Positions 17,117 to 25,296 of a stretch of DNA of 64,000 nt are shown in pieces. Under the pieces are notes generated by a model. The model did not search any database. It saw only the letters and a list, made by a program, of their open reading frames with translations, and was not told the DNA's origin. A program made the position numbers and the translations under genes. Numbering within the stretch: position 1 is the first letter of the stretch; each line of letters opens with the position of its first letter. The stretch comes from Actinomycetes bacterium (GTDB lineage: Bacteria; Actinomycetota; Acidimicrobiia; Acidimicrobiales; Palsa-688). The DNA lies in the NCBI GenBank assembly GCA_021787035.1, contig JAJYMM010000248.1, positions 62,001 to 126,000 on the forward strand. Direction: 5' to 3'.

Positions 17117-19987
17117 GTGAGGGTGGAGGCGAGCCCGCGTTCTGCCACGGCGACTCCCGGTCAAGCCGTCGTTTTCACGATCCAGGTCTTCAACACCGAA
17201 GAACTGATCAGCGGTCACAGCCTGCGGGTCCTAGGGGCGGACAGCCAATGGGCACGCTTGGACAAGGAGAAGCTCTCCCTCTTCCCCGCGTCGACGGGCA
17301 CCGCCTTACTGGCAGTCAATTTCCCCAAGGGTTCGCCAGCAGGCTCGCGACGTGTGAGCGTCGAAGTGAAGGAGCTGACCGCCCCCTGGTCGGCCCAGAT
17401 CGTGGACCTCGACTTGGAGGTGCCCGCCCAGCCGGCCATCAGCTTGAAGCTCGACCCTGCGAGCGTCTCGGCGGGCAGGCGGGCCTCTCTCGTCGCCCTC
17501 GTGGCCAACGCCGGCAACACGACCGAAGACGTCGAACTTGCAGCTACAGATGACGAGGCCAAAGTGGGCTTCACGTTTTGGCCACCCGTGCTCCACCTCG
17601 ACCCAGGGGACACGAAGGCCGTCAAGATCGGGCTTTCAGCCGCTCGCCCATGGGTCGGCAGCCCCAAGGTGAGGCCGCTCTCGGTCCAAGTCGTGGGCGG
17701 GGCGCGAAACGGCACGAGTGCCCAAAGCTTCGGGTCGTTCGTGCAAAGGCCCTGGCTCACGCGCGGGCACCTGGCGCTCATCGGGTTCTTGGCCGCGGCG
17801 ACGGTGTTCGCCGCCGTCCTCACCGTTACGCTTTCCCAGCTCGGTACTGCATCGGCCAACGATTCCAACGCGGTGATGCAGGCTCTCCAGGCGAGCACCA
17901 GCGCGCAGTCCGGGGCTTCGGGCGGGACCGGCGCCGGCTCGCTCGCTGGTGACATAACCCTGGCGTCGTCCCAGGGGGTCGGCGGCGTGACCGTCGACCT
18001 CTACGAGGCGGCGGACTTGACCATGCCGCTCGCGTCAGCGGCGACCAACCAGCAAGGGCACTACAGTTTCGCCGGCTTGGCGCCGGGCCCCTACAAGGTC
18101 GAGTTCCAGGGTGCTGGGTTTTCGCCCCTTTGGTACCCCGACAGCTCGACGCCCGGCGGTGCCAGCCCGGTCGTTGTCTCTTCGAGGCAAACGCTGTCGG
18201 GTATCGACGCCACCGTCTTCGGCCTTCCGGCCACGATCTCGGGAGTGGTAAGCGGGCCATCGCCGGGCGCGGCGACGGTGCGGGTCGAAAGCGGCGGGCC
18301 ACAGCCAGCCACGGTTAGCTGGACATCGACCGACGCGGCGGGCAATTTCGTCCTTGCCAACGTTCCCACGCCCGCAAGCTACGAGCTGGTAGTGACCAAA
18401 CCCGGCTACGCGGCCACAAACGAGCGCGTCACGCTCGCGAGCGGGGAAAACGACACCGGAGTGACCCTTTTCCTACAGCCCGGCGACGGCAGTATCGCCG
18501 GCAAGGTCTCGTCGACCTCCGGGCCGCTCGGGAGCGTGACGGTGAGCGCTACGGCAGCAACTGCCGGCGGCCCGATCACCTCCTCGACGGTCTCATTGTC
18601 CCGAGGCAGGGTTGGAACGTTCGTGCTCCGCAACCTTCCGACCCCCGGGACCTTCACCATCGTGGTCACTGCGCCCGGCTACGCGAGCCAGACGGTGACG
18701 GTCCAGCTAAAAAAGGGCGAGCACTTCCGGGGCCAGTCCGTCGTCCTCATCCCGGCAACCGGGAGCATCAGTGGAAAAGTCGGCCTCGCTGGCGGCGGCC
18801 CTGCCGGAGGTGTCAACGTTACGGTCACCGACGGCCAGCTCTCCATCTCAACCACAACCGTGAGCGTCATCGCCGGCAAGGGTGCAGGTGGCAAAGCCGG
18901 GAGCATCCCGAGCCACGATGGCTCAGCTCCTCTGGCGCTCGGCAGCTACCAACTAAACGGTCTCGCGGTACCCGGCACCTACCAGGTGACCTTCTCACGT
19001 CCCGGCCTCCAGACCGTCACGCGCCAGGTGGTCCTCGGCGCACCGCCACCGAGTGGGGGAGCGCGCCACGCCGCCATCTCGTACGCCGACCCGCTCGACG
19101 TGACGATGCAACTCGCGACGGCCGTCGTCTACGGGACGGTCGACGACGCGTCCGGCAACGGTGTCGGCCAGGTCACGGTGTCCCTTGCGTCGGGCACGAC
19201 GAGCTACACGGTCACTTCGGCAAATATCCCCCAGCCCGGCGCATACGAGGTGGACGGCGTAGCACCTGGTACCTATACCCTGAGCTTCGCTCGTCCCGGC
19301 ACCATCCCGATAGCCGCCGTCGTAACCCTGAGCGCGGGAGAGCGGCTCCGCTATGACCAGGTTGTAACTAAGCCGGCCTCCTCGACGACTACGACGACCA
19401 ACGCCCCCCCCAAAAAGCCGACTTCCCCAGCGCGCCCCACCACAACGCTGCCACGGGCCACACCCACACCTACACCCAGTACCAGTACCAGTACCAAACC
19501 CACGTCCCGACCTGAGCCGACCACGACCGGCCCACCGGCGACACGTGCTCCCTCCACTACGACATCGCGGGCTGGCTCGACCACAACAGCGGCGACCGCC
19601 GCGACGCCCACTTCGACTACTGCCCCCAGCCCCACTACAACGCACCAGGCAACGCCGCCGGCCGTGCCCATCCCCAACACGACTAGCTCTACACCGCCCA
19701 CGACTACCGCGCCCACGACGACCGCGCCGACGACGACCGCGCCCACGACGACCGCGCCCACGACTACCGCGCCCACGACTACCGCGCCCACGACGACGGC
19801 GCCCACGACTTCCGCGCCCACGACTACCGCGCCGACGACGACTGCGCCGACAACGACCGGTTCCACCACAACGGGCACCACGGCTACGACTGCGCCGACG
19901 ACGACTGCGCCGACGACTACGACTACGACTACGACTACGACTACTACCACCAGTTCCACCACGAGCACTTCCGTCCCGACGTCATGA
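17117..19987 (+). CDS. Membrane protein with Ig-like and regulatory-like repeats plus Thr/Pro stalk (paralogue 2)
   Basis: 956 aa, GTG start, same plan as the preceding gene. Residues 1-205 form two Ig-like domains. The motif F208-V-Q-R-P-W-L214 is followed by one membrane span (about 218-240). About five CarboxypepD_reg-like repeats run from 265 to 755 (GSIAGKV, GSISGKV, VVYGTV openings). The last 200 residues are almost entirely Thr, Pro, Ser and Ala, including a long PTTTA minisatellite. Such tails are typically extended, possibly O-glycosylated, cell-wall-spanning stalks. The predicted topology is N-terminus in. The stop overlaps the next gene by 4 bp (ATGA). Confidence 0.8.
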   Translation: MRVEASPRSATATPGQAVVFTIQVFNTEELISGHSLRVLGADSQWARLDKEKLSLFPASTGTALLAVNFPKGSPAGSRRVSVEVKELTAPWSAQIVDLDLEVPAQPAISLKLDPASVSAGRRASLVALVANAGNTTEDVELAATDDEAKVGFTFWPPVLHLDPGDTKAVKIGLSAARPWVGSPKVRPLSVQVVGGARNGTSAQSFGSFVQRPWLTRGHLALIGFLAAATVFAAVLTVTLSQLGTASANDSNAVMQALQASTSAQSGASGGTGAGSLAGDITLASSQGVGGVTVDLYEAADLTMPLASAATNQQGHYSFAGLAPGPYKVEFQGAGFSPLWYPDSSTPGGASPVVVSSRQTLSGIDATVFGLPATISGVVSGPSPGAATVRVESGGPQPATVSWTSTDAAGNFVLANVPTPASYELVVTKPGYAATNERVTLASGENDTGVTLFLQPGDGSIAGKVSSTSGPLGSVTVSATAATAGGPITSSTVSLSRGRVGTFVLRNLPTPGTFTIVVTAPGYASQTVTVQLKKGEHFRGQSVVLIPATGSISGKVGLAGGGPAGGVNVTVTDGQLSISTTTVSVIAGKGAGGKAGSIPSHDGSAPLALGSYQLNGLAVPGTYQVTFSRPGLQTVTRQVVLGAPPPSGGARHAAISYADPLDVTMQLATAVVYGTVDDASGNGVGQVTVSLASGTTSYTVTSANIPQPGAYEVDGVAPGTYTLSFARPGTIPIAAVVTLSAGERLRYDQVVTKPASSTTTTTNAPPKKPTSPARPTTTLPRATPTPTPSTSTSTKPTSRPEPTTTGPPATRAPSTTTSRAGSTTTAATAATPTSTTAPSPTTTHQATPPAVPIPNTTSSTPPTTTAPTTTAPTTTAPTTTAPTTTAPTTTAPTTTAPTTSAPTTTAPTTTAPTTTGSTTTGTTATTAPTTTAPTTTTTTTTTTTTTSSTTSTSVPTS
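19697..19957 (+). repeat. 15-bp minisatellite coding PTTTA
   Basis: A tandem array of roughly 15-bp units (CCCACGACTACCGCG and variants) inside the 3' end of the second membrane paralogue, encoding repeated Pro-Thr-Thr-Thr-Ala. It passes into a run of Thr codons. Units vary mainly at third positions, as expected for an old, selected repeat. The unit length is a multiple of three, so copy-number change would alter stalk length without a frameshift. Confidence 0.9.
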
Positions 19988-20982
19988 GCAACTACGTCAC
20001 CCGGAGCACCACCGACTCGGGCGTAGTCAGAGACCCCGGCTCCCGGCCTGGCGCCAGCTTCGGGACCGGCGCGAGCCAGCCGGTTTCGCTCGAACGCGCG
20101 CCAGCGGGGGACTGGCCAGCGCTCGCTCTCGGCTTCGAGCCAACGGTAGAGGTAGTGGCCGGTGAGCCGACGCGATTACCTCTCGCGGTCCGCAACGACT
20201 CTCCAGCCTGGGTAAGGGCCAAGGTCGACCTCGCCGGCCTCGCCCCAGGCTGGGTAAGCCTGCCACTGATCGTCGGACCGTTGGCGCCTGGCGAGACGCG
20301 AAATGCGAACCTCACGCTCCTGCTGCCAGCGGGCTACCCGCCGTGCCTCATTCCCTTGGCCCTGCGGGCAACTGCCCTGGGCCCCCGAAGTGGGGAACCC
20401 GTCGCCAGCCCCGCGTCAGCCCACGTCTACTTACGAATATCCGCTACCGCCACGGTCGTGCTGTCGGCTCCCGACCAGGTCCTCGGCACGAGGCGGGCAC
20501 GCTTCGATGTCAGCGTCCAAAACCGCACCCGCGAAGCGCAGATAATCGAGCTTTCTGCCTCGAGCCGAGCCGGCGTCCATGCCAGCTTCGCCACTGGGGA
20601 ACTGAGCCTCCCACCCGGCGCCACGGCTACCGTGCGCGCCCGAGTGGGCCACGCTCGCCCGGTGGCGGGGATACCTCGCCGCTACCCCTTCATCCTGCAA
20701 GCGAGGGCTAGCGGCGCGCCGGCTGTCACCCAAGCGACTTTCGTCCAAAGACCTTGGCTGCCAGAGTGGTCAATGAGGGCACTCGCTCTGGTCCTGACCG
20801 TACTCGTCTTTGCAGCCTTGGCACTTTTCCTAATAGCCAGGCTCAGCTCTGCGTACGGCCCCAAGGTCCTCCCGGCACCGCTGCTAACGCCTGCGACGTC
20901 GGTCCGTCCCAAGGCGCCTTCGGCGCCCCGGACCGAAAGGGCCCTCAGCAGGCCCCCGGCCCTTCAACGGGCTCGGACTTAG
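19984..20982 (+). CDS. Membrane protein with Ig-like domains (paralogue 3, short)
   Basis: 332 aa. After a polar N-terminus (1-45) come two Ig-like beta domains (about 48-155 and 156-250). The motif F253-V-Q-R-P-W-L259 is almost identical to that of paralogue 2. It is followed by one membrane span (about 264-286) and a short Pro/Arg-rich tail without the regulatory-like repeats. There is no signal peptide, so the Ig domains should be cytosolic. The ATG overlaps the upstream stop (ATGA), and the 3' end overlaps the convergent DUF4157 gene by 38 bp. It is the last gene of the plus-strand eCIS unit. Confidence 0.78.
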   Translation: MSNYVTRSTTDSGVVRDPGSRPGASFGTGASQPVSLERAPAGDWPALALGFEPTVEVVAGEPTRLPLAVRNDSPAWVRAKVDLAGLAPGWVSLPLIVGPLAPGETRNANLTLLLPAGYPPCLIPLALRATALGPRSGEPVASPASAHVYLRISATATVVLSAPDQVLGTRRARFDVSVQNRTREAQIIELSASSRAGVHASFATGELSLPPGATATVRARVGHARPVAGIPRRYPFILQARASGAPAVTQATFVQRPWLPEWSMRALALVLTVLVFAALALFLIARLSSAYGPKVLPAPLLTPATSVRPKAPSAPRTERALSRPPALQRART

Positions 20983-21679
20983 CGGCCACCCGGCGCGCCG
21001 GCGACGCACCCTGCTGGACGGTGTGGGCCAGCTCGTGGGCCAACAGCGACTGGCCAGAAGGAGTGGAAAACCCAGGAGCGGGACGCCCAAGGAAGATGTC
21101 GGAACCGACCGTGAAGGCCAGCGCGCCCACACTTTCGTTCAAGGAGGCTGCCTCTTCGCCTGAGTGCACCCGCACCGCGCTGAAGTCAGCTCCGAACGCC
21201 CCTTCCATCGAACGCCGAAGTGCGGGGGGGAGTTGAGAGCCGCCACGCCGAGCGGCGTTGAGCCTCGCTTCTTCGGCGCCTGACAATTCTCCGCCCCCTT
21301 CGCCGATTGGCTCACCAAGCGCTCTCGGGCCGCGGCGCGCCATTACCGATACCGGCCCCGCAGCTTGTTCGTCTCCAGCCGCATTGCCGAGGGGAGAGCT
21401 CGGGGCACCGGCACCGGCACCCAAGCGCGCGACCACTTCCGCCGCGATGGCGTCTGCCTCGCGCTCGTAGCGGTCCCCGGCCGGGCTCACGGCCAACTTT
21501 GCCTGCCCCGCAGAAAGGAGCCGCGTGGTGGCCGCGTTGCCAGCTTTTCGCTGCAGGTCCATCGCCACTCCGGCGAGCCCTCCCGCCAGGCCCATCGGTG
21601 CGCGCTGGCGCCCGAGTGCGCCGGCGCGAGGCACCTTATCGCGCTGCTCGCGGGAGAGAGATAGGTCGTTCCCGGTCAT
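20945..21679 (-). CDS. DUF4157 family protein, eCIS-associated
   Basis: 244 aa. The N-terminus carries LQRKAGNAATTRLL, a motif frequent at the start of eCIS-linked DUF4157 proteins. The DUF4157 core follows (about 140-225): LRRSMEGAFGADFSAVRVHSG and the zinc-metallopeptidase-like HELAHTVQQG. Only about 20 residues follow the HELAH helix, so no toxin domain is fused. In other clusters DUF4157 often heads effectors; here it may be an adaptor, a stand-alone peptidase or a loading factor. It is the last gene of the minus-strand structural operon. Confidence 0.85.
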   Translation of the reverse strand: MTGNDLSLSREQRDKVPRAGALGRQRAPMGLAGGLAGVAMDLQRKAGNAATTRLLSAGQAKLAVSPAGDRYEREADAIAAEVVARLGAGAGAPSSPLGNAAGDEQAAGPVSVMARRGPRALGEPIGEGGGELSGAEEARLNAARRGGSQLPPALRRSMEGAFGADFSAVRVHSGEEAASLNESVGALAFTVGSDIFLGRPAPGFSTPSGQSLLAHELAHTVQQGASPARRVAAKSEPVEGPGAC

Positions 21680-21704
21680 CTACCCGACCTCCGTTCCATC
21701 TTCG

Positions 21705-22175
21705 TCAAGCGTAAGCGACCAAGAGCCATGCAACAAGGCCGATGACGACCAAGCAAGCGGCCGCCACCCAAGGCCACCAGTGCCGGCGCTGGGAGGGGAC
21801 GAGGACCGGCTGGACTGGCACCGGCCGGGGGACGGGCGGGGGTGGCAGGTAGACCGGCGCCGGCGGGCGCGGGTGCAAGTCTGCCCCGCAGCGCACGCAG
21901 AAACCTTCGGTTGTGAGGTTCGGTTCAAAGCACCTCGGGCAGACGAGTTGTTCCGATATGGCCCAGCCCTCGGTCCCGGGGAGGCGGCGCCTGCCTCCTT
22001 CAGGCAGCTCTGCGGGCGACGCCGCCGGAACGGCACCCGGGCCCGTATGCCGCGGCCGCGCCCAGAACAACGGGTAGTCGCAAGTCTGGCAAAAACAATC
22101 CGCGTCGCGCTCTACCTCGTCGAAATGGCCAACCGTATTGCAAGTCGGGCACATGACCTCTATGGCCACCTTCAC
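21705..22175 (-). CDS. Zinc-ribbon protein with C-terminal membrane anchor
   Basis: About 156 aa. Two zinc-ribbon-like cysteine pairs are seen in the first (CPTC...CQTC) and second (CPRCFEPN...FCVRCG) halves. A Pro-rich linker leads to a single C-terminal membrane span (WWPWVAAACLVVIGLVAWLL). The frame is open upstream to 22334, but that part is antisense-like over the tail-I gene. The GTG at 22175 forms a GTGA overlap with the tail-I stop, so I use it. Position in the eCIS operon suggests a membrane-associated accessory role; otherwise the function is unknown. Confidence 0.7.
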   Translation of the reverse strand: MKVAIEVMCPTCNTVGHFDEVERDADCFCQTCDYPLFWARPRHTGPGAVPAASPAELPEGGRRRLPGTEGWAISEQLVCPRCFEPNLTTEGFCVRCGADLHPRPPAPVYLPPPPVPRPVPVQPVLVPSQRRHWWPWVAAACLVVIGLVAWLLVAYA

Positions 22176-22729
22176 CACCCCTCCCGCGCTTTTTCGGAAG
22201 GCCATAGCTGGCGCTCCCCAACGAAGAGCTCCAGGCTCGCGTTGGCCGGGACTTCGTCCCTCACTACCTCGAGGAGGTCGGCGTCTGAGAGCCAGCCACT
22301 GGTCTCGACCCGTACCCGCACCCAAGGAGAGCACTCTTCAGCTCCACCTTGACCGAAGATCCCTCCATTGTCAACGACTTCGACCGCCCCGCCCGTGAGC
22401 AGTTCGAGGAGCCCCATGAGCCCCCGGCGAGTACCCCTCCACCACCGGAGCCCCGCTGCTGCCTTTACCAGGCGGCGCTGGTATAGATCATCGAGAGACG
22501 GGTCAAGGGAGGGAAGTGCGAGCCAAGAAGCGAGGAACCGCACCATTCCGGGCGGCGCAAGCGCGGGGTCCACAACGTGGCCCAGGTTGTCGATCCCGTC
22601 TACGTAGGAGGCGGCCTCCTCCTGGAAGATCGAAGCGAACCGGTAAAAGAAACTGTCGTCGAGCATCCCCACGGGGAGCTGACCAACCAGCCAGTCCGAC
22701 CGGCGAAGCGCGGCGGGGACCAGGCTCAC
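22172..22729 (-). CDS. Phage tail protein I family, baseplate component
   Basis: 185 aa, matching phage P2 gpI-like tail proteins of contractile systems: LDDSFFYRFASIFQEEAASYVDGIDNL, the PPGMVRFLASWLAL segment and RWWRGTRRGLMGLLELLTG. It forms part of the baseplate wedge together with the baseplate-J protein. The start overlaps the J stop (ATGA), and the stop overlaps the zinc-ribbon start, so all three are translationally coupled. Confidence 0.87.
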   Translation of the reverse strand: MSLVPAALRRSDWLVGQLPVGMLDDSFFYRFASIFQEEAASYVDGIDNLGHVVDPALAPPGMVRFLASWLALPSLDPSLDDLYQRRLVKAAAGLRWWRGTRRGLMGLLELLTGGAVEVVDNGGIFGQGGAEECSPWVRVRVETSGWLSDADLLEVVRDEVPANASLELFVGERQLWPSEKAREGW

Positions 22730-24753
22730 TTGACCACCACAACGCTGTGGCTCGGCGAGGCCCGGTGTGGCACATTAATCGCCTCGTCTCCTAGGACTGG
22801 CGAGGGGCGGGGGGCCGAGAGGAACAAACTGCGTTCGTCGAGGCGCAGCACCTGCTTGGCCTGCCCATAGCGCTCACCGCAACGCAGGTCGCACTCGAAG
22901 AGGAGCACTTCGTCCACCCGTTCCACCCCAGGCAGCCGCTCGAGCAGCTCGGTGAGGGATGCGGCGTTCAGGTCAGTGTCCCAGGGCCACCCCTCGCCGT
23001 CGAAGCCCCCCACGAGCGGGTTGACCCAGGAGTAAAGGACTTCCAGCGCGTCCGATCGGATCCGCGCCATGACCTGGTCGCTTGCGGTCGGCGAGGCATG
23101 GAGGTGGGTAGCCACCGTGACGCCCTGATAGTAGGGAGTCGAGATCTCGACCGTAGCCCCGAGCAACCGGCGTGGCTCGAGGTATTTCGCGACCCGCTCG
23201 ACGAGGCCGTCGGACAGAGCGAAGTCGTCTATGGCCTGGCTATCGGGGGAGCGGCGGACCCTCGGTACGACGAGGAGGCGAACTGGGCCCCCCACCTTGG
23301 CAGGGCCTAGGCAGCGGACCCGGGCGACTTCAGTGGAGGATTCTATGACCAGGCGCTCGAAGTCCCTCGGCGTTACCGCACGTTCGCTCGTCCGCAAGCA
23401 AAGCGGGCCCCGCTTTTTTGCCTCCGCTACGGGTTCCGCGTCCGCACCGCCAGAAGCTGGCTCGATATTGGTGACGCGGTCCACAAAGGCGACCGTGCTG
23501 CGCAAGCTCGTTAGCGTTCCCGCGCCCACATTGCCTCCCGAACCTCCGCCGTGGCGATAGGTAGGCATTATGACCTCGGCCCCAGCCGGTGGCACCGCTC
23601 CATGCTGGCGCCAAGTCCCGTCTGGGTAGCGGACGTTGGGCCCGAAGTGCACGGTCCCCGAGCCGTCCTCCACTACGAAGTGCAGGTCGCCCGGGCCCGA
23701 CGCGCTGAAGTCGTCCACTTCCTCCCACTCTTCGACGACGTTTGCGTAAGAGACCTGGACGGCCTCACCGTCGCGCCGGGGGAGCACTGGGGGGTGTGCG
23801 AGCGAGAAGGACTGACCGGGGATGCCATTCGACCTCCCGAGGCTCTCGGGCCCGTACTCGACCGAGTGCTCGGCACGGGCGGTACCTCCGAGCGCCTCCG
23901 CGACGATCGAGCTGACCTCAGGTGACGCCTGGTACGTCGGCTCCCCAGGCGCAGTCCCAGTCATGACGACCCTCGCCCAATAGGCACGCGTATTGCCGAG
24001 CGCGAGCGCTTCGTGGGCAAGGGGGAAGAGCAAGACGACCTCACCGTCACGGTTCAAGCCCCCTGTCGTGTCCGTGTACACGGGGACCGTCACCCAAGCC
24101 TCCCCCGACCAAGCCTCCCAGGTGAGCGGTGGGCGCGACGGGTAGATGCCGATGCCGGCCGGGTTGGTGGCCCGGAAACGCAGGCGGAGCACCGTGCCGG
24201 CGAGGCTCGCGCCGAACCCGAGGTAAAGGGAGTCGCCGGGTTGTGGCTTTGGGAAAGACCTGAAGCAGCGCAGCGCCGAGCCAGGGAACCGTAGGTCGTC
24301 CCAGACGTCTTCGAGCGCACTGGTCCCAGCGCCGCCGTGGCCGGCGCGCGCCGCTATCAGTTCCGGCGGGGAGATGACAAGATCTTCAACCGTCTCGAAA
24401 CAGACTTCGGTCGTGGCACCACCCGAAGCCCCGACCTGCGTGCCCCGCTTGACAGCAACAGGATGGTCGAGCACGGTCGAAAGCCAGAAGGTGAGGTTGG
24501 CGCGCGCCGCAGTCGGAGGATAGGGCGCGATGCCCATCAGTTCCAAGAACTTCGCATAAAAGCGCTCGGGTACCTGGTTCATTCGGTAAAGGAGTGCGTC
24601 GCTCATCCAGGCGAACAGTTCGATCAAGGCGACGCCAGGGTCCGAAAGGTTGTGGCTCGTCCATTCAGGGCAGTACTTGGGTATGAGGAGCTTGGTCTCG
24701 TCGACGATGTCCTGGAAGCGACGGTCGTCCAGATTGGGAGCTTGGAGTGACAC
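22726..24753 (-). CDS. Putative baseplate assembly protein, gpJ type (Afp11-like)
   Basis: 675 aa, GTG start directly abutting the gp25-like stop. The N-terminus (PNLDDRRFQDIVDETKLLIPKYCPEWTSHNLSDPG) and the following FAWMSDALLYRMNQVPER are characteristic of the large baseplate-J proteins of phage-tail-like systems. The middle is beta-rich and the C-terminal third carries the gpJ core. It builds the wedge around the spike hub. Confidence 0.9.
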   Translation of the reverse strand: MSLQAPNLDDRRFQDIVDETKLLIPKYCPEWTSHNLSDPGVALIELFAWMSDALLYRMNQVPERFYAKFLELMGIAPYPPTAARANLTFWLSTVLDHPVAVKRGTQVGASGGATTEVCFETVEDLVISPPELIAARAGHGGAGTSALEDVWDDLRFPGSALRCFRSFPKPQPGDSLYLGFGASLAGTVLRLRFRATNPAGIGIYPSRPPLTWEAWSGEAWVTVPVYTDTTGGLNRDGEVVLLFPLAHEALALGNTRAYWARVVMTGTAPGEPTYQASPEVSSIVAEALGGTARAEHSVEYGPESLGRSNGIPGQSFSLAHPPVLPRRDGEAVQVSYANVVEEWEEVDDFSASGPGDLHFVVEDGSGTVHFGPNVRYPDGTWRQHGAVPPAGAEVIMPTYRHGGGSGGNVGAGTLTSLRSTVAFVDRVTNIEPASGGADAEPVAEAKKRGPLCLRTSERAVTPRDFERLVIESSTEVARVRCLGPAKVGGPVRLLVVPRVRRSPDSQAIDDFALSDGLVERVAKYLEPRRLLGATVEISTPYYQGVTVATHLHASPTASDQVMARIRSDALEVLYSWVNPLVGGFDGEGWPWDTDLNAASLTELLERLPGVERVDEVLLFECDLRCGERYGQAKQVLRLDERSLFLSAPRPSPVLGDEAINVPHRASPSHSVVVVK

Positions 24754-25281
24754 CTACCCCTCCCTCGGTATTACGTAAAACGGGTAGACGAGGTTGCGGC
24801 GGTCGTTGGTGTCGCGCACGCGGTAGGCGATCCGTATGTGCACGAGGTAGGGGTCCTGGGGATCAGGTGCGCACTCGACCTCAGTCACGTCCACCCGCGG
24901 CTCCCACTGCAGGATCGCGTCACGGACAGCTTGGTCCATGAGCCCTAGCGTGTTGAAGTTGACCGGCTCGAAAAGCAGGTCCCAGATCCGGCACCCGAAC
25001 TGCGGGCGCATCAGGCGCTCGCCGGGGGCCGTCGAGAGTATGACGCGCACCGACGCATCGAGGTTCTCTGTGCCCCGCGTCAGGCCGATGCTCCCGTCTT
25101 GGTCAACTCTCATCGGGAAAGAAAACCCGCGCCCCACAAAGGAGGCGAGCGAGGCGGCCCACGGTTCGGTCTGGGCCGGTTGGCGCGCTCCGCCGCTCGG
25201 CGCCCGTGCCGGTAGGCGGACCGGTGCGCGAACCGGTGCAAGCCCCCCTTTTTTTACAAGTGCGCTCTCGGTCTCTGGCAT
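24754..25281 (-). CDS. GPW/gp25 family baseplate protein (Afp9-like)
   Basis: 175 aa. The gp25 domain covers about residues 50-170: GRGFSFPMRVDQDGSIGLTRGTENLDASVRVILSTAPGER, with the conserved GER and the RMRP-like segment LMRPQFGC, then LQWEPRVDVTEVE. The first 45 residues are a Pro/Ala/Arg-rich extension not usual in the family. Gp25 proteins start sheath polymerisation at the baseplate. A purine-rich site (GAGGGAAG) precedes the ATG. Confidence 0.9.
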   Translation of the reverse strand: MPETESALVKKGGLAPVRAPVRLPARAPSGGARQPAQTEPWAASLASFVGRGFSFPMRVDQDGSIGLTRGTENLDASVRVILSTAPGERLMRPQFGCRIWDLLFEPVNFNTLGLMDQAVRDAILQWEPRVDVTEVECAPDPQDPYLVHIRIAYRVRDTNDRRNLVYPFYVIPREG

Positions 25282-25296
25282 GTGTCTTCCCTCGCT

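Noticed and set aside
19351-19968. Minus-strand frame of almost pure Val/Gly (apparent hydrophobic protein)
   Set aside because: Direct consequence of reading the Thr-codon repeat in reverse complement.
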